From: Selaginella moellendorffii
Lineage: Eukaryota; Streptophyta; Lycopodiopsida; Selaginellales; Selaginellaceae
Reading direction: 5' to 3'
Length of the DNA: 64,000 bases
NCBI RefSeq assembly: GCF_000143415.4
Contig: NW_003314300.1
Location: 360,385-424,384, forward strand
Position numbers and translations under genes: made by a program. Below the pieces are notes generated by a model. That model saw nothing but the letters and a program-made list of their open reading frames with translations. It ran no database searches and had not been told where the DNA came from. Positions 31,477 through 40,656 of this stretch are shown one piece after another (within the stretch, counting starts at the first letter, position 1; each line of letters opens with the position of its first letter).

Positions 31477-33200
31477 TCACTCTGCGATGGAAATTGCAAC
31501 CGCAGTTCCGATTCCACAGGTTAATGCAAACAGCTGGAGCAATGTGCTCTTGATAGAGCTTCCTTGCTGATGCATTTCAGGTATAACTCCTGCCAAGGAG
31601 ATGTACAAAAAGCCTCCGGCCGTGAACGCCTGCAAGAGTTTCTAAAAGTCAGTTGCGGTCCATCTCGTAAGATTTTAATACCTCAATCACTGATGACTGC
31701 TCGGGATTGGCCCCAAAAACCAGCGCCTGGATTGAGTTTCAACCATATGAACACCACAAAACCGAAATGGCTAGCTAGCTACACATACCACGGCAGTGCC
31801 AGCCAAAGCAACCAACGCAGACAAAAAGTTGAATGCCAAAGCCTTGAAAACAGTGAAGCCAGATCTTACAAGAATTCCAAAATCTCCAACCTGAAATATA
31901 CGAGCAATTAAGAAAGCAGCAATGCCAGGAGAGTTATAACCTCTTGAGGAAGCTCGTGGACAAGAAGGAAGAACGTTCTGGACCAACCTCCTTTTGTTCC
32001 ATATAGAAGAAAAGCTGCTCCTATCGCCATTCCGTCGGTGAAGTTATGCTGCAAAAATAACGAGCTTAAAGTATGATACGAGCATTCCAAACCATACCAC
32101 TCCGTCGGAGAACAGGTTCAGATAACCCAGCACAAGTTTAGATCCATCAGCGTTCTTCTGTGCTTTTTTCTTCTTGGAATTTTTTGGAGGGATCTTTTCA
32201 GTTTCCTGAAGCGAAGTTTGTTCGTTGAGGAGAAACAAAAGAGCTTCAGGAAAAACTTACAGAACTTTTGTCGGAATCAGGTGCTTTACCATCATTTTTT
32301 TTGGGATGGTGGTGATGTGAATGCGAAGTTTGAAAACCGTGCTCCTCGACGTAGCGCACTATCTTCTCAACCATGAAGAACAGTAAAATTCCGGCTGCGC
32401 AAAAGCATATTACTGTTATCAGAAAACTTCTTACAACAATTTTACGTACCGAGAACACAAAGTCCAGTTGAGATCTCCTTAAGCGAATGAGCGTGACCTC
32501 CGTTATCATGATCGTGTGAATGATGGGAATGAGAGTGCGAATGCGTAGAATGGCTTGAATCTCCAAACGCGTGAGGCAGCTGGTGGAGGAACGCATCGCC
32601 CATCATGGCACCTCCCTGCCGGTAAAATTCTAAGACACGTTCTAAGAAACCACGTTTAAGAACTTACTCCAAATGCCGCCAAAGTGTTCACAAAATTCGC
32701 AGGAGGAGGTCCTTTAGCTGCAAAGATCGAGCTGGTGTTAGAGAAAAAAAGTTCCATGCAAAGGAAAAAAAGAAGCTCATCGTACAGGAAATCAAAGGGA
32801 CCGTCGCGAGACAGATGAGAGAAACCAGGCTCACCAATAACGAACTTCCCATCGCGTAAGCCCAGAGCTCTACAGAGGAAAACAAATAGAGCATTAAACC
32901 CTACGCTATAACCCATACTACAAACATACCAAATTTCGAGAGCTCGCTCCTGGAATCCTCAAACTCCGAGCTGCCGAATCCAAAGCGCTTGAGATCCTCC
33001 TCTTCCGCGAGCTCCTCCGGTAGCAGACTGTGGTCGTCGTGATGATGATCATGCGAAGAATGTGAATGAGCATGGTCGCGGGAGTGATGATGCCCGCCAT
33101 GGCTGCAAGAATGCGAATGCTCGCGCTCGTGAGCTGCGGCGAGGAGAGATCCGCTCGCTGCCGAGACGACGACGAGCAAAACGAGGAATGCGCGCTCCAT
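31477..33200 (-). CDS. IAR1: ZIP-family metal transporter, IAR1/KE4 (LIV-1) type
   Basis: About ten exons run from ATG 33200 to stop 31477, with about 45-60 bp introns; clear exons include 32931-33200 and 32786-32870. The protein begins with a signal peptide (AFLVLLVVVSAASGSLLAA), then a His-rich luminal stretch (HSHSCSHGGHHHSRDHAHSH). It has transmembrane segments, a second His cluster (HSHSHSHHSHDHDNGGH), and the metal-site motifs HNFTDGMAIGAAFL and VHELPQEVGDFGIL. The HELP-Q-E signature defines the LIV-1/KE4 subfamily; Arabidopsis IAR1 has nearly the same words (from memory). It probably moves zinc from an endomembrane compartment, and in Arabidopsis it affects auxin-conjugate sensitivity. 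A tRNA gene sits 46 bp upstream of its start codon on the same strand. Confidence 0.93.
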
Positions 33201-33246
33201 CGCGCATCTAGGGCTCCTCCTCTCGAGCAGGGAAATAAAAAACCAG

Positions 33247-33319
33247 TGACCACGGTGGGATTCGAACCCACGACCTTTGGATTCGAAGTCCAGCGCGCTA
33301 TCCACTGCGCTACACGGCC
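33247..33319 (-). tRNA. tRNA-Arg: tRNA-Arg (anticodon UCG)
   Basis: 73 nt on the minus strand. The acceptor GGCCGTG pairs with CGTGGTC (with G-U pairs), the D arm is GCGC..GCGC, and the anticodon loop CTTCGAA carries TCG. The T arm is GTGGG-TTCGAAT-CCCAC, and the discriminator is A. Box A (TAGCGCAGTGG) and box B (GGTTCGAATCC) are present. One stem mismatch (C-A at the top of the anticodon stem) is tolerable. No intron. Confidence 0.96.
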
Positions 33320-34090
33320 TGGCGGAGATCATGGCAAACTGCCAAACTCCCGCCGGCTGAGCCCCTTGGTCAATTTAGTCAACTCTTGGCCCAGTCAAAC
33401 GAATTCCAAGAGGAGAGAAAGAGAAATCTAGGTCTTGCTCGCCCACCGCTTCGTGAAATTTTGATCTGGGCACTCCAACAAGAGGCGAAGAACACCACAT
33501 TGAGGTACTCGCGCGTGAATTCTTAGCTTGGATTGTTCTGGCTTGAATACATTTCTTCCCACATGATCTCTACAAAACTTTGTTTTCCAGGTAGATTCTC
33601 GTAGAAAGTACGCGCTTCGAAAGAAATGCGCACGAATTCTCTACGCTAAGAAACGCTGTCTACTTTTCTCCATAAGTATCTCGTCGTCTCCATTTCTTTC
33701 CCAATTTCCACTCGAGGTACGCTATCCTTTGGTCAAAAGCTTCTTTTTTTTCCTTCTTCCTCTTTTGTTCGTGCGTAAGCACTACGTAAGTGTGATCGAG
33801 AGATCTCTCGCATGGTTTGGCAGTGAATTCGTGTGCTTGTGTGTGTGTTGCTACCATTGACGGTGGCTGTCGCTGTGGCCCCTCCTTCCACTTTGTCCTT
33901 TCTTCCACTCAGTGGAGAACATCTCATTCGTTTTCTGGCGAGAGCTAAAGTTGTGGAGCGATAGCCTGTGCGTGTGTGTGTGTGTGTACTTTTGTTCCTC
34001 TTCCTAAGGCTGCGCCCCCTTTGTTTCTCATTGTTTTTGCTCGTCCCCCTTTTCAACAGGCTCCGGGTTTCCATCGTCGCTGCGCAGAAA
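33320..34090 (+). promoter_or_regulatory. Promoter/leader of peptide gene at 34091
   Basis: No protein-coding gene is seen. The stretch is pyrimidine-rich, with a (GT)n run at about 33968-33987 and TTTTCCAG|GTAG and TTTCAACAG acceptor-like sites (33590, 34060) that would suit a 5' UTR with introns. Between this and the tRNA there is no other recognisable element. Confidence 0.4.
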
Positions 34091-34682
34091 ATGGCTTCTT
34101 TTCGCAAGATAGTGCTTGCATCACTACTATCATGCTTGCTCCTCGCCGCTGTTGCCACTGAAACCGAAGGTAGAGCGAGCCTTTCTCTCTTTTGTTTTCT
34201 CCTTTTTTACTCTAGAACCGATTGTGTTCCTGATTCTTCCGTGGAATTCTAGCAGATGAGAGCTTGGTGGCAGCACAGGACCAGGTAAAAACTCTTGTTT
34301 TCTCGTTTTTTCGTACTGTTCTTTAGCCGCGTGATAGGATCTCTTTTAACTTTCATTCGTTCGTATTGCATAATCTCACCCCCACTGTGTCTTCGCCTTT
34401 CGAGACTAGTAGATGAGGTAAAAAGCTCTTTTTCTTTTTGCTGCGTTTCGCCACTGTTCTTCGCGTAATCTCCAGTTATTAAAGCTCTTCGTTTTCGCCA
34501 AAGAACTTATACTTCCTATTCTTCAGGCTCTTAACTTCGACCGTGGATTCGCCATGGAACAGATGCTATCACGGATCCAGAGCAAAAAGCTTCGTCGCGA
34601 GAGAAACTTGGTCCACACAAACGACTACGCCGATCCATCGCCAAACACCGATCCAAAGCGCGGCCCGCCGAAATCAGGATAA
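34091..34682 (+). CDS. PSY-like tyrosine-sulfated peptide precursor (87 aa)
   Basis: Three exons: 34091-34169, 34256-34284, 34527-34682 (264 nt, frame closes). The signal peptide is MASFRKIVLASLLSCLLLAA. A variable acidic/basic pro-region (EQMLSRIQSKKLRRERN) precedes the C-terminal DYADPSPNTDPKRGPPKSG. Arabidopsis PSY1 matures to a peptide beginning DYGDPSANPKHDP with sulfated Tyr and modified Pro (established knowledge). The Asp-Tyr-x-Asp-Pro-Ser-x-Asn core here matches it, and the Asp before Tyr fits the tyrosylprotein sulfotransferase rule. Total length is close to known precursors (about 75-90 aa). The role is likely extracellular growth signalling via leucine-rich-repeat receptor kinases. 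It is followed 348 bp downstream by a second such gene. Confidence 0.8.
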
Positions 34683-35030
34683 GTATAGAACTCGTTGGAA
34701 GCGCGTGTAAATTTACTCTACGCGGATATCAAGTCCATGGTTGTTTTATACATGGCTGACTCTTTGGCTTCCTCAAAGGAAGCATAGTGTGTTTTGCTGG
34801 CCAGCATCAACAATGAATCTATAATATACAAATGGTTTGTGGCTTATAATGCTGGTAGAATAGTGTTCTATCAATTTATAAGCAGCAGCTTGCAGAGAGG
34901 CCAGCCACAATATATGACCACTTTGATGGTGTGAGCTGACCGAGTGGAACAAGTGCTGTTGTAAGAGCTAGGGAGAGCTAGGGAGAGTTTAAATGTGAGT
35001 GTGGAGCTTCCGGAGAAGCATAGAGAAAGC

Positions 35031-35392
35031 ATGGGCGTGTTTGCGAGAAGCATGCGTTTGCTCGTTTGTCTCATGATCTTTGCTGCAGTGTTGATCTCAC
35101 AAGCTGAAGTTGAAGCTTTCAAGGATGGAACAAAAGGTAACTTTTTCCGTGGTGTTCTTCCTGCTAAGATGAATGCAAGCTTAAAAAGAGTCTCTTTTGT
35201 TGCTCACAGTGGATAAGGGTTCTTTGCCAAGGAAGGTTGTGAGGAATTTCAAAATGCTGGTAAGTTCATTCTCAGATCTTTTGAGATGTTTAAAATCTGT
35301 GGAGCCTTGTTCTGCACTTGCAGGAAGATAAGAAGTACCATTCAATTCATGTCACTGATTACGATGACCCTTCACACAACACACGGCCATGA
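35031..35392 (+). CDS. Second PSY-like peptide precursor (74 aa)
   Basis: Three exons: 35031-35136, 35210-35259, 35324-35392 (225 nt). The signal peptide is SMRLLVCLMIFAAVLISQAE. The pro-region is basic (KGSLPRKVVRNFKMLEDKK). The C-terminus VTDYDDPSHNTRP ends directly at the stop. Exon number and intron phases (1 then 0) equal those of the gene at 34091, so the two are tandem paralogues despite divergent pro-regions. The shared core is DY-x-DPS-x-NT. The Pro-rich tail after the core is shortened to a single terminal Pro, unlike its neighbour, so the mature peptide would be about 11 residues. The promoter is within 35 kb's upstream 350 bp, with AATATATGA near 34908. Confidence 0.75.
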
Positions 35393-36700
35393 TAAGAGAA
35401 AGAACTCGGACCCCCACTGTCTTTCAACTCCTTGTTCTCCCCTTCGACTATCTTTTGTCCTCGTAACTGAGTTTAACAAAATCAATGTTCAGAATATTCT
35501 ATGAAGATTTATAATTCTTACATGCTTAAGAATAATCGAAATCCCTAGTAGTATAGTTATGAACTCTTTAAATTCAATATGACATATGATACAGTGGATT
35601 ACAGTATGTTATATATATAGTTAGTATTAGAAAATAGTATGCAAAGATGGATTTGTTTTTGTCACAACAAGAAATGAATTTACTTAATTTACAATTTTTT
35701 GTCCAAAAAAAATATTAATTTTTTTTAAAAAAATATGACATATATTTTTGTTGTAATCATTAATTAAAGCTTATAACTCGAGGAGTTAATACTTTTTGGC
35801 TCCATGCCTAAAATAAAATATGAAGATATATTTATATATTTTTAACACATACTTTAGTAGACCTTTCAATATAGTAATTATATATATTATGTAAATTAAA
35901 TAAATTTTAATATTACTTAATTCAAAATATATTATATAACTTGATAATTTTACTAAATCTTTCTATTGGTATTGATACCAAGATTTCTTTTAGGAAAGTT
36001 TTTGAATTTGACGTTTGATGTATTGAATATTTTTTATAATTTTCTATATTTAGAATATTTAATATAAAAATCATTAACTTTTGATTCTGTATATAATAAT
36101 AATAATGATTATATTAATTTAATTTTGATTTGATCAATAAACAAAATCACTATGGTGATTTGATGTGAATTTGAAGGTAATATTTAAATTTCTTGAGATC
36201 ACTCTTTACATAAATATAAATAAATAATAATTATTTTTATGCTGTCAGATGGGGTGCTTAATTCATAAAAGTTTTGCTAAATCAACTAAGCTTTAGCCCT
36301 TAAATAATAGATTTTTTTTAGATATTTAATTAAATATAACCTTCATATAGATTTTACTTGAAAAAACATTAAAGGTCATATTTATTTAATTATATTTCAT
36401 CATCTATAAAAAATAAATATCTAAATATTTAAATTTCTAATCTTTAAGAGAACATATTTTATGTTGTTTTTTTTGAAACTAAATAAAAGTAACTCATAAG
36501 CAAGAGTTTAATCAAAAATTAGTATTTTAGATTATTAAATTATTTATATTTATTAATATTTAATGAATATCGTCCAAGTACTTTTAATAATTTTTATGTT
36601 TTAAAAAATTAAAACTTCTTAGAATCGGTTATCTATTTTAAACATCAATAAATCCTCTATTTTAACTTATTTAAAAGGAAAACAAAATTCTTGAGTTTCT
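35393..36700. other. AT-rich intergenic region
   Basis: About 1.3 kb of AT-rich DNA with homopolymer runs and no credible ORF, RNA gene or clear transposon domain. The first 150 bp may be the 3' UTR of the second PSY-like gene. Composition is like the deserts at 44-58 kb, suggesting an old decayed insertion. Confidence 0.5.
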
Positions 36701-36715
36701 ATTGTTTTGGGAGTG

Positions 36716-37554
36716 TCATCTCCTTCTATCATTGTCTCTTAATCGCCTGCCATCATCATCAACACGGCTCTCCCTTCTCGGAGATCTCTTCCGAGACTCT
36801 AAACGATGCCTTTCACCTCTCGACTCGTCGTGTCGATCGTGTTTCCACTTTGTCTCGTCGTCCGCTCCCCATCCAGTGTTCTTGTTCCTCTGAAGAAACA
36901 AGTTAAAGAGACAAATGTAAACATCTGAACGATTCAACTCACGTTTTCGTCGTGTGAGAACTTGCAGGAATCGCCCCGGCTACAGCTTCCGCGCTGGAAC
37001 TCGTAGCAAACACCGTTTTCTTCTCGTTTCTTCTGCCGCTCTTCCTCGTCTTCCTCTTCTTTCTTCCGATACTTTCTCACATGATCCACACGCAGCGTGC
37101 GTCCAGCGACTTGAGCTCCATTCAGATTATCTGTGCATCAAATCATCAATCAACCAGAAAGTTTCGGAAAAAATCCAGAGAAACTTACTCACCCACGGCA
37201 AGTGTGGTGCTTCGTTGATCTTCGTACGCGAGAAATCCATAGCCCTTTGATTTCCCGGTACCTTTGTCGCGAATTAAATTCACATCCACAACTTCGCCGT
37301 ACCTATCCCCCCCCCCCCCCCCCCCCCAAACAATCGATAAGAGCGAAGAAGCATAGAGATCTAAACGAAAGAATCACTTACTGTGCAAACACCGCAAGAA
37401 TATCGCCCTCGTTGAGCTCGTACGCTAGCCCGCCAAAGAAAATGTAGGCCGAATCCTTGTACTCGGCGTGCCAGGATGCAGACTCGGCGATCCCAGACGC
37501 ACTCTCCCGGGCAGTGATCTTCTGGAGATTCTTCACCTGCGTCAAGGGATTCAT
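36716..37554 (-). CDS. RBMX2: RBMX2-like RNA-binding protein (RRM plus CCCH zinc finger)
   Basis: Four exons: 37382-37554, 37193-37302, 36943-37130, 36716-36889 (645 nt, 214 aa). The RRM spans about residues 37-113: DSAYIFFGGLAYELNEGDIL (RNP2), DKGTGKSKGYGFLAYEDQ (RNP1). The CCCH finger is CYEFQRGSCSRGDSCKFSH at about 137-155. An Arg/Asp/Glu-rich tail follows (NTGWGADDETKWKHDRH...RRR). This is the plant form of RBMX2/Snu17-Ist3, a component of the RES complex of the activated spliceosome (established knowledge). Reading through the last intron would stop at 36934, giving a shorter isoform without the tail. Intron 1 ends with 21 consecutive G on the sense strand just before ATAG. Confidence 0.92.
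37305..37327 (-). repeat. Poly(G)21 tract at an intron 3' end
   Basis: On the plus strand 21 consecutive C run from 37307 to 37327. On the sense (minus) strand this is G21 followed by ATAG|G, where the RBMX2-like exon 2 starts. A normal polypyrimidine tract is absent at this splice site. Confidence 0.9.
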
Positions 37555-37822
37555 CCCTCAAGAACCCTAATTTCAAGAACCCTAACACAAAGGGCAAAAG
37601 TGGGTTTATAAGAATATGCGAATCTTAGTTAAAGATTCGCCCTCCACTTTAGCTAACACGTGAGTGACGTACGGCGCGCTCGATCGTGGAGCTTTAAACA
37701 AAGGCTAGCTAGAACACGAAAAAAAAGAGACTAGAACGCGGCTAGCGCGAAGTCAAATAAATGAAAATGGAGGAGCTTCTCATTGTTTGTTCCTTGGATC
37801 TTCTCATCTTTCGTATAAGATC
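37555..37822. promoter_or_regulatory. Divergent intergenic promoter (RBMX2-like and peptide gene)
   Basis: 268 bp separate the two start codons. AACCCTAA telo-box-like words occur twice at about 37564-37586, next to the RBMX2-like start; in plants this motif marks genes of growing cells. Near the other end AGTCAAATAAATGAAAA (about 37751) may serve as a core promoter or leader. Confidence 0.45.
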
Positions 37823-38108
37823 ATGGCAGCGCAGCAGCGTTTACTTGCGATCATTCTCTTGGCGATCCTGGTGGGAATTTCGCTGCTAGCAAATTCCATC
37901 TCTGGAGCTGAAGCTCGTCCACTGGATCATCAAGGTCTGTGTGAACTTTTCACAATGTTTTCCCTTGAAGATCTTCCATACTTTGTTCTTCCCAGACGAT
38001 CACTATCGTTCTCTCGTCGAGGAAGACGGGGACTACGCACCGACGTCGAACCAGAGAGATTTCCAGAAGAGCCACGGACCTGTGTCTTCCAAACATCCTG
38101 GAAACTAG
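37823..38108 (+). CDS. Small secreted peptide precursor with Asp-Tyr motif (74 aa)
   Basis: Two exons: 37823-37934, 37996-38108 (225 nt). The signal peptide is MAAQQRLLAIILLAILVGIS... up to SISGAEA. The rest is short and hydrophilic: DDHYRSLVEEDGDYAPTSN followed by QRDFQKSHGPVSSKHPGN at the C-terminus. The acidic EEDGDY context fits tyrosine sulfation. The HGP and KHPGN ending recalls Pro/Gly-rich ends of processed plant peptides, but I cannot assign it to PSY, RGF/GLV, CIF, CLE or CEP with confidence. The phase-1 first intron is as in the two PSY-like genes 2.5-3.7 kb upstream. It converges on the membrane-protein gene whose stop lies 78 bp away. Confidence 0.65.
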
Positions 38109-38186
38109 AGAGTAAGCTCTACACTGTGTCCATCCAGTACCTGGTTTTTCCTGTGAAAATCTATGTAGACTATTTCTTCAAGTGTT

Positions 38187-39116
38187 CTACAGTCCCAATT
38201 CCCTCTCAAAGTCGTCGTCCTCTTCAAAGAGTTTGATGAAGCGAGCCTGCTGTTCTTCGCGTTTCTTCTGCTGCCACTTCGTGTAGCCGACGATGCCGAG
38301 ACCCGCGACCATGAGAAAGCTAAAGAGGGCCACCAGCGCTGTGATCGCTGCTCTTCCATGGCCGGAAGAGGGAGCTTGAGGCTCGTCATTGCTAGAACCT
38401 GAGTCTGGAGCGTCTAGCAACAAAACGAAAGGAAAGTCATACAAGGAAAGCAAGCAAAGAAGGAAGAACTCTCACCGAGCGACTGAAGAAACGTTGCATT
38501 GAATTCACCCTTTTTGAAGTGGAAGTACCGGCCACTCTTGTCGAAATCGTCTGGGCAGAGCTCCCACTCGTCGAAAACGCCGTCTTTGAGGAACTCGTTC
38601 TTCTCATACACTCCACACCGCTTGCATCTCACACCGACGAGCGATGTAAGTGGCTGAAGTAAATAAAATAGACTTGGATGAGAACTCTAGAAAAGAAACG
38701 ATCGAAGCAAGCAGAAAAACTATCGAGACTAAAACTTGGATGAGAACTTTCGAAAAGAAGCGATGATCATCGCAGCAAGCAAAAAAAAATCGAGACTACA
38801 CTATTTGGAGCGAGCAAACTTACTTGCCAGGATTCATGGCCAGCAAATTTGTAAATCCGGTCCTTCTCCTTCACATCGGGCAAATCCACCTTGTTCTCGT
38901 CCCTACACTTGAAATACAAACTCGGCTTGTGCCCCAGCCATTCGTGCGTCCGGAAAATCGCTAGCGATTCTAGAGTAACATTCTGCGCAGAGACTCCTAC
39001 ACAAGAAAATCAACAATCTCGCCTAGAAATCGCCAGAACTATCCATCATACGCACCTAGGCAGCAGCTGATGATCTCCAGCGCGCACAGCGCGATCCAGC
39101 AGCGAAGAGCACCCAT
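38187..39116 (-). CDS. Plant-specific type I membrane protein, about 200 aa
   Basis: Four exons from ATG 39116 to stop 38187. Exon 1 encodes a signal peptide (MGALRCWIALCALEIISCCL). The luminal part has QNVTLESLAIFRTHEWLG, LYFKCRDENKVDLPD, RIYKFAGHESWQ and the Cys-bearing VRCKRCGVYEKNEFLKDGVF..WELCPDDF. A single transmembrane helix follows near the C-terminus (AAITALVALFSFLMVAGLGIV), then a charged cytosolic tail. I recognise it as a conserved plant protein without a named function (possibly DUF7953; this is from memory). It shares a 102-bp divergent promoter with the phosphatase-family gene at 39219. Confidence 0.8.
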
Positions 39117-39218
39117 TCTCCTCCCAAACCCTAATTTCCCCGATATATTCTTTTAATATTCTTTAAGATTCTATATGAGCTGCCGCCTTGGCATTTGGCC
39201 AGCGTTTAGGGTTCCTCG
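39117..39218. promoter_or_regulatory. 102-bp bidirectional promoter with telo box
   Basis: The start codons at 39116 (minus) and 39219 (plus) are only 102 bp apart. An exact telo box AAACCCTAA lies at 39126-39134, and a TATATTCTTTTAATATTC AT-rich core lies at about 39142. Co-regulation of the two genes is likely but unproven. Confidence 0.6.
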
Positions 39219-40396
39219 ATGGAGCCATCGCCGACGATGCTGGATCCTGGCGTGGGAGTTCTATCCCCGGGCGTGGCTTCGGGCGCGGGGATCACATCCG
39301 GATTCCCGCAGTGCGTCGCGGCGACGAGCGCTGGCGCGGGATTCAAGCAGAACGTCTTCATCCTCCGCCACGGCGAGCGCCGGGACGATGTCGACAAGGA
39401 GTGGCTCGCGAATGCGTCGCGTCCCTGGGATCCGCCGCTCACCGATGCGGGTAAGAAGCAGGCCTGGAATGCGGGGAGGAAGCTCCGGCTCGCGGGATTT
39501 GAGATCAACAGAGTTTTGATCTCCCCGTATCTTCGATGCGTCCAAACGGCTGCCGAGGCGATCATGGCGCTTTGCGTGAATCAGACTGATCTGGGGAACG
39601 ATAGCAGCACTGGAGTTGTGATTGATCCCTCCAAGGTGAAGGTAAGCAAGCAAGAACTTTTCCTTTCTTCTCTCCCTTGTGCTTTTCGTCTCAAACTTTT
39701 TTCTTTTCTTCCTTGAGCTGCCTCTTGTCTTTCTGGGAGTGCTTGATCTCAAACTTTTGCTTTGTTTTCCATAGGCTTCGATCGAGTTTGGTCTCTCGGA
39801 GGTCATGAACAGCATTGCTATAAGATTTCCACGCTCCTCTCCGGATGTTCCTTGGATACTTGATCTTGGCGAACTCCAGTCACTGCTGCCCGCTGGAACT
39901 CTGGATGCAGTGGCACAGTCTATGTGGCCACAGGTACTGTTCTTTCGCTTTTCAAGGAGAAAAGAATTGATTTTTTCGTCCTTTTAGCTGCCAGAATGGC
40001 CAGAGGAAACCGAGGCTTCTCATGTGAGATACGGGAAAACTTTCCGAGCGGCCGCTGATAGGTTCCCCGGAGAGAACATCCTGTGCGTTACACACGGTAC
40101 TTTTCTATTCTTCTTGGCCCTGTCAACCGAGAAACGATAAGATCACGCGAAGAACTTTTCGTGTTTCTCATCATTGGTTTTGGTTTTGCTTGCTTCCAGG
40201 TGAAGGAGTCGCAGTTTCGGTGTCCCACTTGCAGCCAGTGCTGGTCTACGGCGTCGACTACTGCGCTTGCTCGCACTGGCAACGCACAGTCCGAGAGATC
40301 GATGGAAAGCTGAGCGCTGGCGAGTTCGAGCTTCGCACGGAGCCGCTCGAGTCGGGTGTTTTGTTCGGGGACGTTTTCAAAGAAGTTCCCGCGTAG
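39219..40396 (+). CDS. Histidine phosphatase superfamily (phosphoglycerate-mutase-like) protein
   Basis: Four exons: 39219-39641, 39775-39933, 39988-40096, 40200-40396 (888 nt, 295 aa). The active-site RHG motif is in NVFILRHGERRDD (about residue 50), followed by the usual DPPLTDAGKKQA and LISPYLRCVQTA. The second catalytic His is in LCVTHGEGVAVS. This is the branch-1 histidine phosphatase fold of the plant family related to STS/UBASH3-type phosphatases. The exact substrate is not predictable; family members act on proteins, sugars or nucleotides. There is no signal peptide, so it is probably cytosolic. The C-terminal 20 residues (LFGDVFKEVPA) are variable in the family. Confidence 0.9.
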
Positions 40397-40656
40397 AAGA
40401 GCATACAAAAATACTTGTACGATATTGGAATGGAGCCACGATTCCAAAGAATAATCTCGTGAACTTAATTACAAAGAATAATCTCGTGTTCTTGAAAGAA
40501 CCAAGTTTCCAGGAAGTAAAGTTTACTCTCTTTTAGTGGAAAGTTACGTTATAATCCATCAACGTAACAGCCACGGCAGCGTGAGAGCGTCCGTCCACGA
40601 CGTGAATCGTGGAATATCGAAGAGTTATTTTCAGCATTCGAGGCAGAGAGACGACT

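Noticed and set aside
33733-34158. 141-aa minus-strand frame opposite the PSY-like gene
   Set aside because: Arg/Lys/Thr-rich product of a pyrimidine-rich leader and (GT)n run; overlaps a well-supported spliced gene on the plus strand.
34400-34420. Micro-exon (ATGAG followed by GTAAAA) between exons 2 and 3 of the first PSY-like gene
   Set aside because: Including five bases would break the frame of the conserved C-terminal core.
36934-36942. Stop codon in readthrough of the last RBMX2-like intron as the true gene end
   Set aside because: A clean GTGAG..TTCAG intron leads to a further exon with the family-typical NTGWG and Arg-rich tail, so the spliced form is preferred; the short form is kept only as a possible isoform.
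40609-40656. GTG-start extension of the glycosyltransferase
   Set aside because: Nuclear plant genes rarely start at GTG, and ATG 40657 places a signal anchor at the usual distance from the N-terminus.
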